A DNA stretch of 64,000 nucleotides from Rhipidocladum racemiflorum (Eukaryota; Streptophyta; Magnoliopsida; Poales; Poaceae), in assembly GCA_036346355.1 (NCBI GenBank), contig CM070571.1, forward strand, positions 46,458,293-46,522,292, read 5' to 3'. Made by a program: the position numbers and the translations under genes. Below are positions 55,715 through 64,000 of this stretch, piece by piece. How positions within the stretch are numbered: the stretch's first letter is position 1; each line of letters begins with the position of its first letter. The notes under the pieces are model-generated. The model did no database searches and was not told where the DNA came from. It saw only the letters and a list, made by a program, of their open reading frames with translations.

Positions 55715-56289
55715 TGTCGACGATCTGTTTCGCCGGCAATGAGATTTGTGATTCTAGGGGATTTGTGCGGGATCTGAGCTTGATGGTAACACAGGATGCG
55801 AGGGCAATCTGTTTTAGACAGGTTCGGGCTCTCTCGGAGGAGATAATACCCTAGTCCTGTGTTCTTGGATGTATTGTCTCTCTTTTTCTTGTTTCTCCCT
55901 CCTCCCCTTATATACTGGGGGGAGAATACATGATAGTTGGGCGCCACCAGGCCCTGAACATGGTGGCCTGAACGACATGTCCCTTGTCCTTATCCGCCTT
56001 CACGCTCTACGTCCTGGAGAGGTGGTTATGCTTTCTCCGACCCACGCCTGCCGCTTTGTCGTCTCAAAGATCCGCAGTGCTCGCGGTGTCGCCGCATGCT
56101 TTGTTCTGGCGGGTTGTTAGGGCGGGGCGCGAAGCTTCCGTGGAAGGATCGGAGTTGTCTTGGGGAGCAAGTCGAAGGTCTCCTCTGGGCCCGCCGTTGC
56201 GCTTCTAGGCTTTGGGCTTTCTGTTCCGCCTGTCAGGCCCAGTCGGGTGCAGGCCCCTCTTGTGGGGCCCCTGTCTCTGACATCCCACA
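55715..56289 (-). repeat. Element E left (3') LTR
   Basis: 575 bp, TGTCGACG to ATCCCACA. The right border is set by the adjacent GCAGCCCCCAAG, the complement of a polypurine tract. A minus-strand TATATAAGG lies at 55906-55914. Confidence 0.75.
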
Positions 56290-56301
56290 GCAGCCCCCAA
56301 G
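56290..56301 (-). promoter_or_regulatory. Polypurine tract of element E
   Basis: The minus strand reads CTTGGGGGCTGC just before the LTR start TGTGGGAT. A similar AGCAGCCCCCGAG at 30143-30155 in element A is not next to an LTR. Confidence 0.6.
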
Positions 56302-56399
56302 TGCTTTAGGATCGACTTTCCGTCCCTTGCCCTATCATGAGGATTATGCGGGAGAGAGATCATAAAGAACTTGTAGTATGAAACCACCGTGGTTAGTTA

Positions 56400-57345
56400 G
56401 CTCGTGGCCGAGTGGTACCCGCGCCCGTTTACGGTGCGCGGCAACCGGCCTGTCGCTCGGTTGACCCTCATGGGGCGTACCTTGGTCTTTCTGGCTCGTG
56501 GCCGAGTGGTACCCGCGCCCGTTTACGGTGCGCGGCAACCGCCTGTCGCTTCTACCGACCCTCATGGGGCGTACTTTGGTCTTTTGGCTCGTGGTCGAGT
56601 GGTACCGCGCCCGTTCACGGTCTTGTGACAGCCGCCTGTCGCTCGGTGACCCTCATGGGGCGTACCTTGGTCTTTTGGCTCGTGGGTCGAGTGGTACCCG
56701 CGCGCCGTTCACGGTCTTGCGACAACCGCTTGTCGCTCGGTGACCCTCATGGGGCATACCTTCGTCTTTTGGCTCGTGGCCGAGTGGTACCCGCGCCCGC
56801 TTACGGTGCGCGGCAACCGGCCTGTCGCTCGGCCGACCCTCATGGGGCGTACCTTGGTCTTTTTGGCTCGTGGCGAGTGGTACCCGCGCCCGTTTACGGT
56901 CTTGCGACAACCGCTTGTCGCTCGGTGACCCTCATGGGGCGTACCTTGGTCTTTTGGCTCGTGGGTCGAGTGGTACCAGCGCCCGTTTACGGTCTTGATA
57001 GCCGGCTTTGTCGCTCGGCCGACCCTCATGGGGCGTACCTTGGTCTTTGGCTCGTGGCCGAGTGGTACCGCGCCCGTTCACGGTCTTGGCAACCGCCTTT
57101 GTCGCTCGGTACCGACCCTCATGGGGCGTACCTTGGTCTTTTGGCTCGTGGTCGGGCGGTACCGCGCTTTACGGTCTTGTGGCAGAACCGCCTGTCGCTG
57201 GTGACCGACCCTCATGGGGCGTACCTTGGTCTTTTGGCTCGTGGGCGGTACCGCGCCGTTTATGGTGCGCAACCGGCTTGTCGCTCGGTGACCCTCATGG
57301 GGCATACCTTGGTCATACAGAGTAATGCCTGCGCTTCGCCGCCAA
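56400..57345 (+). repeat. 93-bp tandem repeat, about ten units, in element E
   Basis: CTCGTGG recurs at 56402, 56495, 56588, 56679, 56773, 56867, 56958, 57051, 57145 and 57238. Each unit carries GAGTGGTACCCGCGCCCG, ACGGT, CTTGTCGCTCGGTGACC and CTCATGGGGCGTACCTTGG. Units vary mainly by 1-3 base indels. The 314-codon open frame through the array (56412-57356) comes from the repeat and is not a gene. The array lies between the polypurine tract and the antisense gene. Confidence 0.92.
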
Positions 57346-57838
57346 GATCGCTTTAGACCCTCATGGGGCGCATTCTCAAGACCGTGTTGGTTGTAGATCC
57401 TCTCGTGACACCCAATCGCATTATGAGACAAATGACCAGCAATTGACCCCAAATTATGGGGCGTGCCGTCGAGGATGTTCGAAAAGTGCCCACCCCAAGC
57501 TTCCGTGGCGGCCGGCGTTTAGGCCCATCGTGGGGCGACTTTATCCCAAACTTTGGACCAGATTTGACACTGGCCGCGCTTTGGCGCGACGCAGCTATTG
57601 GCCCGCCATGGGGCGTGCCTCGATCTCGCCCAGACTGAACAGAGGGCCTCGCTTCTTCCCACCATAAGGTGGAAATTGGGGCCCATTTCTTATAAGTCGA
57701 AGGGACCTCGCCGAGCAACGGCCTCCTTGCACCTTCCTCACCACCCGCGAAACCTTCAAACCTCCTTTGGCGATTTAGGGTTTCGGTTTCGCGCCTTGGC
57801 TTGGCGGCGGTTCCTCCCACCAGGTCTTCTTCTTCGCA
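57346..57838 (+). other. Presumed promoter and leader of the element E antisense gene
   Basis: No ORF is supported. CTTATAAGTCG at 57689-57699 could be a TATA box about 150 bp before the ATG at 57839. Three ATGGGGCG copies echo the tandem repeat's conserved core, so the repeat may once have reached further. Confidence 0.4.
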
Positions 57839-60348
57839 ATGTCTTCTTCCTCGTCATCGGAAGGTAGCACCGACCTGCGGCGGCAGGTGGGAGACCTCCA
57901 TCACGACGACGTCCCGCTTGGAGGATGGTCGCCACGGCCCTCCTCCCTCCGCTGGAGTTGATCTCGCCCGTCCCGCCGCAGTGACCCTTACCCCACACCT
58001 CAGGAGAATGAGATTGTGGTGTTTGAGTCCTTCTTCTCGGGCGGGATTTAGCATCCCCGGGAGCGCCTTCCTCCGGGGCTCCTCCACTTCTACGAAATTG
58101 AGTTGATCAATTTGAACCCCAACTCGATTCTCCACATTGCCATCTTCGTCCAGCTCTGCGAGGCGTATCTTGGGACACGCCCTCATTTGGATTTGTTCCG
58201 CCTCTTCTTCTGGCTGAAGCCTCATCCGACCGGGCCGCTCCCAACGTCGTTGGGGCGCCGACTCCACCATGGAGGGCTCAAGAAGCAGATTTTGTCGTTC
58301 CTCTCAAAACCTCCCTCAAAGGTTGGAGGCGGGAGTGGTTCTATTGTGCCAATGTTGATCCCTTCCTCGCCCCTTTGCCTACCGTGCTCCTAAAGCTTCC
58401 CGATGTCGGAGCGACGCCTGACGGAGGAGGTTTGGCGCAAATCGAGCCGGGCGTTGATAGACGATCTCAAGAACCGAGGGTCGACGGTCCCAGATCGCGA
58501 TCGCTTTGTGAAGCGCCGGTGTAGCCCTTGAAGGAGAGAGTCCATTTGGGGTTCCAATACAACGGGCCTCTGGACCCCACGCGAGCCTGACGTGGGCCCT
58601 GTCGATGGAGTCGCTGGCAGCACGGGTAGTTGATTTCTTCGTGCCTGGCACAATAATCACCAACAGGGGCTGCCCTCATAAGTTTTCGACGGCAAGGCCT
58701 CCCCCTCCTGTGAGTGCACTATCCTTTCGAAAGGCAGTTCCATGGTTTCTTCGATCGATGTGTGATTCAAACAGGTGCGATCGTTCCTTTTTCAGAACGC
58801 GTCCTTCATTTCTCGATGCTCGGTTGTCGGCCTCTCTCGGCTGAAACACGCCAGCGAAGCGAGTGGTCGACACATCGCCGATTTAATCGCGCCGAGTCGG
58901 GCGGAGGAGGTCGTCGATCTTTCGTCAGCCGGGCCTTCGACTTCCGGTGCACCCGGATCGCAAAGCACGGGGCATCAGCCTTCTGTCCCAGGGGTAGCCC
59001 CGACTGCAGGCGCTAACTTCCCTCCGAGTGGTGCTGGGTCTTGGATGAGACCTGGGATGAAATTCAAGAAATCCAAAAGGTATTCTTTTGGGTGATCCTT
59101 GACTTTTTGTTACTGCCTGTGCTGAGGTGTCTTCCCTTTTTGCTGATTCAGGACCCCTGCTATGGACGCCCTTCGTGGAGGGGTCTCTGAAAAGGAGCCC
59201 CAGCGGAGGCTAGGTCGCCGCTGCCGCCGATCGCCGGAGGCGCCGCCACCGAACTGCCGGTGGGCCAACGATCCGAACCGTCGGATGGTCCGTCCGTCGA
59301 CGAGATCGACCCGCACCGCCTCCGTCGTGGAGGAAGTGCTTCGAGAGCCACCGCCGCTCGGCCCTCTGCCGAAGCCCCCGAATCGGACCGTATGGTGGGA
59401 AGGGGGTTCCGACTGGAAAGGGATGGAAGAGGACGACGAGATGGAGAGAGCGGCTCGGACGGAGCTTTATGAGCTCACCGTCAGGTGTAGCACGCTCGTC
59501 AGGGTGAGCTTCTTGTCTTCCATCTGTTGCCTGCTGACTTCTCCCTGAGATTCTGCCCTGTTACCCAGGACATGGGGAGCGCCGAGCAAAGATCGCGGTT
59601 TTTCCGTAAGGTGCTCCCGAAGATCAAGGAGCGTATCAAGACGAGGACAAACTCGGCCGAGATCAGCGCGATGTGGAAAGAAGTCCACGAGCTTCAGGGC
59701 GAGTGTATGAGGATCCGGGAGGAGAAGACGGGGCTTGAGCATATGCTCGAAGGTGAGATTCTCCCCTGGATTCGGTTTGGATGTCTTTTTGGGTGGTTGG
59801 AGAGGATGATGACACTCTCGTGTTTCAGAGCGCGACTCAACCGTTACTGAGCTGAGGGCCCGACTGGAGGTTTCAGAGAATTCTGGCCTCGAAGCTCGAG
59901 TCAGCTTGGAAAGGATGCAGCGGGAGCTGAAGGGTAAATTTATTTGACTTGGGTTGAACATACTTGGCGTCGGGTGTGCTCTTGATGGCCGTTTGACTTT
60001 GTTGCAGAATGCAAGGAGAAGATGGTCGCTGTCGAACAGGGCCGGACTGAACTGCGCGTCGCCTGCGAGCCAGTCCTGCACCTTCTGCGTATTGAAGGAG
60101 TCACGCCGGGCCAGGGGGACGATGCTGTTCCACTTCTTACGGGAGGAGCCGACAGGATCAGAGCTTACGCCAAAGAGTCCGCAACAATGAGTGCGAACCA
60201 GGCATTGGCGGTGGTCAAGTCTCATTATCCGAGAATTGACCTCGAAGGCCGTGAAAGAAGGCTTTGCTCGTGATGAAGACAAGGCCAACGCGCTCCTTGA
60301 AGAGGTGTCCGGTGCATCGCAGGCCTTGTTGGAGAATCTAGAATTCTG
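57839..60348 (+). pseudogene. Element E antisense gene, at least five exons (putative gypsy-type transposon family)
   Basis: It starts MSSSSSSEGSTDLRRQVGDL. The segment FFWLKPHPTG, preceded by HIAIFVQLCEAYLGTRPHLD, matches the plant putative gypsy-type transposon domain. That region has stops and frameshifts. Downstream splicing is clear: introns 59080-59151, 59504-59568, 59753-59828 and 59934-60007 (65-76 bp) have GT/AG ends and join matching frames. Exons encode a Glu/Arg-rich coiled coil (FFRKVLPKIKERIKTRTNSA, ECKEKMVAVEQGRTELRVAC). A frameshift near 60250 precedes the end at ALLENLEF (stop 60346-60348). It is homologous in position and style to the antisense gene of A. Function unknown. 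Confidence 0.82.
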
Positions 60349-60930
60349 ACTTCGATGTAGGCCTTGATGCCGAGTGCTCGCCCTCCTTGTCTGAAATATT
60401 GTGTCTTCTTACTTCAATATGATTTGCCTGTATTGTCTTCCGCTGAGTGGTCTTCAGACCTCTTCCACTTTCTTCTCTGGCTGAGTTGTTAGAATATATG
60501 CCCGCAGCCTTTTGGATCTGTCGCGCCTTTCCGGTGAGTTTCAATGACCGTGGTATGGTCCCAAACGCCAGGGCCTTGGCCCTTGGCTTTCTTGCCCCAG
60601 ACACGCTTTTCCGAGAGGCTGGCGTGCAGCTCTCAAGCGTCGGGACTTACGCTGTGGCCACCTGGCTGAGTGGTTTAGCCCCCGGGCTTGCATCGCTTGC
60701 TAGCTCTCCAGCCCCCGGGCTTTTGCGCTTAATCTGGTGTAATTAAGCGAGGAAGCCGAATGGGCTTGAACTGCTTACAACACGTGTCTGGTGAAATTCT
60801 CCTTGATTTTGTTCAATGCGCCGATCTTCTTCGGTATTTGCACTGCCGCTTTGTTTTTCGCGCTTCATTGATTGCGGGGGTGGCGCATTTGATTGCCTTT
60901 GGAGACGCTTCGATTTCCGGGCTGGGGTGG
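60349..60930 (+). other. Spacer after the element E antisense gene
   Basis: No gene is supported. Two CAGCCCCCGGGCTT-like phrases occur near 60678 and 60711. It leads into the TATAAAT of the second cassette. Confidence 0.4.
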
Positions 60931-60932
60931 CT

Positions 60933-61500
60933 TATAAATGGGGCGCCACCGCTAATGAGCGATCGCCCGCTTCTTCTTGCCTTGTCCTTCGCCTTCCTCT
61001 TCCAGCTTTCCTTCCATGTCTATTACGGGAGGTTCGTTGGTCCTTCGCAAGCGGCGTTGTTTCGCCATCGATTCTTCGGGATGTTGCACAACCGGGAGGA
61101 GGCTAAGCATGGGAAGACCTTGACTTTTTCACACCGAGGCAGAGGCGGAGGACGGAGCGGCGAGGACGCCGCCACCGCGGGCCACCTTGTTGGAGGTCGC
61201 ACCGGCTCCACGAGGTGGCGGAGATCATCCTCGAGATGGTTGGTCGCGATCGTCGCGACGACCTTGCCGTCAGGGCCCTCGTCCGCCTTGTACCCCCCTT
61301 GTGTGTGGTTGACGAGGAGATTCTGGCGGCTTTGGGTCACGTGGGTCGCGACTAACCTCAGCGATCTCGCCTCCGGGTCTCCCAACAAGGCCAAGACCAA
61401 AGAAGACCAAAGACTAAAGACCGGCTGCAGGAGTACCAACAAAGACCAAAGAAGACACAGTAGTTTTTTTTTTTTTTTTTTTTTTTTAGCGCGAGAAAAA
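60933..61500 (+). pseudogene. Second antisense cassette of element E (degenerate)
   Basis: TATAAAT at 60933-60939 is followed by a run ending at about 61353 in one frame that reads HEVAEIILEMVGRDRRDDLA and then LCVVDEEILAALGHVGRD before a TAA. This helical acidic end recalls the short ORF at 30427 in A by position and character, not by clear identity. The start codon is not certain (ATG at 61016 or 61081 in other frames). A 20-plus T run follows at about 61463-61487. Confidence 0.35.
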
Positions 61501-61929
61501 GAAAAAAGAAAATTAGCAATGTAAATTATTAACATTATGGAATGAAATGCGAAATTTTATCCAGCTCGTGCCTATCACATTTAACCCGAACTTAGTGGTT
61601 CCGCCGATCAACTCATTCTAGTCATTGCTCGATTACAAAGAACGAGGGTCAGGGGCTCGAGCTTTTGACGGTTAGAAATTCGCGACTGTGCAAATCTTGG
61701 TTAAATTCTGGCGCTGCGAATTGCAGTCCCGAGTGGTTAGTGCTTTCTACCCGTTCCGTTGTGCGCGCTGGTATAAAACGCCGAGGCTTTGTGCTCATCG
61801 CGGCGTGTTATTTACGTGCATTCTATATCGGCACGACCAGAGTTAGGCGCTATGATCGGGTAATAACCAATCGGGGCTAGCATTACACAACTTCGTAAAA
61901 TATGACGAACCACTTTTTTATTTTATGTT

Positions 61930-63100
61930 TAAGAGTGGGATACTTATCTCATGCGTAGAAGCGACGGAGCTGTTCGGCTGCTCCAAGTATTCGCGAGAAC
62001 CTCGCCGCCTTCTCGCCTGGAAGTCGATAAGCACCCTACGGGTTGTCTTCGGATGATGTATGGACCTTCCCAAATTGGAGAGAGCTTGTGCTCGCTTTTA
62101 GTTCCTCCTCGTGACCAGATCTCCTTCAAAAGGTTATGCTTCGACGCTATGAGAGTGGTAGCGCCAAGTCCTGGAGGTACTTAGCCGACCGAGGGCGGCA
62201 ACGCTCCGAGCCTCCTCGAGTTGATCAAGCTCCACCATTCGGCTTCCTCGGACTCGGCCGTTGTAGTTCGAACCCTCGGGATTCGAATCGGCTCGATCGG
62301 CAGAACCGCCTCGCGCCATAGACCAGGAAAAAGGGGTTTGGCCACCGCCTACTGGGGTGGTTCTGAGTCCCCAGAGTAATCGACGGTAGCTCCTTCACCC
62401 ATCGGGTGGCGTATGGTTTGAGGCGGTCGAAGATCCCGGCCTTGAGGCCTTGAAGGACCATCTGTTAGCTCGCCGACCTGCCCATTGCTTCGTGGGTGAG
62501 CCACCGAGGCGAAGGCATCTTGATCCCGACGCCGCACCATTCTTGGAATTCTTCACTCCTGAACTGGGTGCCGTTGTCCGTGATGATCCGGTTGGGCACT
62601 CCGAATCTGACTACAATATCCTGGAAGAACTCCTTGGCCTTAACTGCAGTGATAGTTACGACTGGCTTGGCTTCGATCCACTTGGTGAACTTGTCAATGG
62701 CCACGAAGAGGTAAGCGAAACCGCCTTGAGCCTTCTTGAGCGGGCCCACTATGTCGAGCCCCTGCATCGCAAAAGGCCAAGAAATGGGTATAGTCTGTAG
62801 CTCATGTGCAGCAAGTGTGTCTGCCTTGAATAGAATTGGCAGCCCTCGCAGGTTCGAACTATCTCCTTGGCGTCCGTTACGCTGTTGGCGAAGAAACCCT
62901 GTCGGTAGGCTTTCCCGACCAAGGCGCTTGATGCCGCGTGATGGCCGCACATCCCCGAATGGATTTCTTGGAGCAGCTCTCTTCCCGCTTGTCCCGAAAC
63001 GCACCGCCTGAGGACACCCGAGGCACTTTTTCGGAAGAGCTCGTCGCCCACCACCACGTAGGATTTGGCTTGTCGGGAGATGCGCTCTGCCAGAGTGGTT
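61930..63100 (-). pseudogene. pol: Element E integrase (heavily broken)
   Basis: Minus-strand pieces in several frames: LLQEIHSGMCGHHAASSALV (zinc-binding His pair) and CEGCQFYSRQTH at 62749-63057. The core is at 62465-62830, with FAMQGLDIVGPLKKAQGGFA (Asp) and RIITDNGTQFRSEEFQEWCG (Asp). AHPRSNGQVGELT at 62349-62540 has lost the Glu context. MVLQGLKAGIFDRLKPYATR lies at 62225-62461. LSPIWEGPYIIRR lies near 62060. At least five shifts separate them. Confidence 0.87.
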
Positions 63101-64000
63101 GCTTCCGGGAGTTTGTCCTTCAGAGATAATCAAAGCACGGGGTAGTCGATGCCGGATCGATGAGCAGGACCCGGTTCCAGGACCTCGCTTGGCTTTTGCC
63201 GTTTTGTAACGGTTGGCTCGTGGAAGATCCTGCATTTAAGATATCACTTGGGACATCCGCCCGAGTGGCTCCCATCTTAGCCAACTCGTCTCGCTGCCTC
63301 ATTATTGCGGCGGAGGACATGAACCAGCCTGCATCACAAATTTGCCTTCCAATTCCTCGGACTTGCCGGGCAGATGCCGCCATATTCGATCCACGCACAA
63401 CCAGTCCTTCAGACTTGATTCACCACCAATCGAGTCGCCTCGAACCGCCAAATTGGCCGGATTCCGAGTGATGTGGCGATCTGAAGCCCATGGATGAGGG
63501 CCTCAGACTCGCGGCATTGTTTGAGGCCGGAAGTGAATCCAAGGACATACTTCACTGTCACCCTTAGGCGAGATAAGGAGGATTCCCGCCGCTTCCTCCA
63601 AGCATGAGAGATCCGTCAAGTGCATGACCCAATATTCGGCTCTTCTTCTGCAGGAGTCCGGGATTCGGTCCACTGGCCGTAGAAGTCAGCCAAAGCCTGG
63701 ATTTGACGGCGGCGCGGCTTGAATGAGATGTCGAAAGCTCCAAGCTCAGCTGCCCACTTTGAAATTCTTCCAAGAGCTTCCGATTATGGAGGACCTCTCC
63801 CACGGGAAAGAAGTGACTATCGAAATCGAATGTCCTTGGAAATAATGCTTCAGCCTTCCGTGACGAGATCAAAATGGCGCAACAGCTTCGGATTTGAGGA
63901 TATCTTGTCTTGGATTCGCCAAAGATTACGACGAAATAAATCGGCGTTGCACGCCGTGGCGGTGTTCAGATTCCTCCCGCTTCCACAACTATCACGGCAC
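63100..64000 (-). pseudogene. pol: Element E RNase H region (heavily broken, runs off the edge)
   Basis: Minus-strand pieces recall the second RNase H of A. They include the FPVGEVLHNR stretch near 63800, a basic VKSRLWLT stretch near 63690, and scattered segments equivalent to EALIHGLQIA near 63490. Frames are short and shifted, so this rests mainly on order relative to integrase and on comparison with 32560-33374. RT should follow to the right of the window. Confidence 0.6.

Larger units (their letters stand above)
55715..64000 (-). mobile_element. Element E: Tat-type Ty3 retrotransposon, 3' half
   Basis: It opens TGTCGACG after ACTGG. The minus-strand pol (61950-64000) shows its orientation, so the left LTR is its 3' LTR. 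The order from left is LTR (55715-56289), purine tract, 93-bp tandem repeats, plus-strand spliced antisense gene, short second cassette, pol. The same layout is seen in A, although sequences differ strongly. Gag and the 5' LTR lie beyond the window. Confidence 0.87.

Noticed and set aside
56400..57345. Possible CRISPR array
   Set aside because: Units are contiguous 93-bp repeats without unique spacers, in plant retrotransposon DNA. The same holds for the 55-bp array at 52157-52486.
56412..57356. 314-codon frame with repeated peptide GAYLGL
   Set aside because: It is translation of the 93-bp tandem array. The array is open in several frames on both strands and the units vary by indels.
1..64000. 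Host genes, tRNA or rRNA genes
   Set aside because: Every sizeable supported frame belongs to a retrotransposon, and no tRNA cloverleaf or rRNA stretch was recognised. TGGTATCAGAGC occurrences are primer sites next to LTRs.

Overview
This window is plant nuclear DNA made almost entirely of nested LTR retrotransposons. No host gene, rRNA or tRNA gene was recognised. A monocot, probably grass-like, is the best guess. The reasons are chromodomain Ty3 elements with 3.5 kb LTRs (Tekay/Del type), Tat-type Ty3 elements with two RNase H regions and antisense genes, a Sirevirus-like Ty1/copia element, and GC-rich third positions. Species cannot be told from the sequence alone.

Seven elements plus one solo LTR can be separated by their termini, target-site duplications (TSDs) and primer binding sites. 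G (1-1096) is the gag end of a Tekay-type element. F (TGTAACGCCC...CCTACA) is inserted in G. F has a 5' LTR of about 4.4 kb, an internal region at 47017-49997 and a truncated 3' LTR at 49998-52052. A (2941-44412, minus, Tat type, TSD CTATG) sits in F's 5' LTR. B (3663-27773, minus, Tekay type, TSD GAGGT) sits in A's left LTR and is a tandem LTR-internal-LTR-internal-LTR dimer. S (15205-17314) is a solo LTR inside B's middle LTR. C (37417-43749, plus, copia, TSD CGGCT) sits in A's right LTR. D (from 52053, plus, Tat type) interrupts F's 3' LTR. E (from 55715, minus, Tat type) interrupts D and runs off the right edge. The deepest stack is G<F<A<B<S.

Functionally, B holds two decayed copies of ORF0-gag-protease-RT-RNase H-integrase-chromodomain. 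A holds gag-protease, RT, two RNase H regions and integrase on the minus strand. On its plus strand, A carries a separate antisense gene with two introns and a poly(A) signal, then a second short TATA-led cassette. E repeats this layout, with at least four introns in its antisense gene. C and F each keep an intact gag-like ORF but have lost most or all of pol, while their LTR pairs remain very similar, so both look like non-autonomous elements mobilised in trans.

Decay is not random. Nearly all in-frame stops that can be placed in otherwise aligned frames are TAG, at several sites clearly replacing CAG, as expected from deamination of CHG-methylated cytosine. Differences between B's repeated copies also cluster at CTG/CAG sites and include small indels, which may point to base-calling error at methylated CHG sites.
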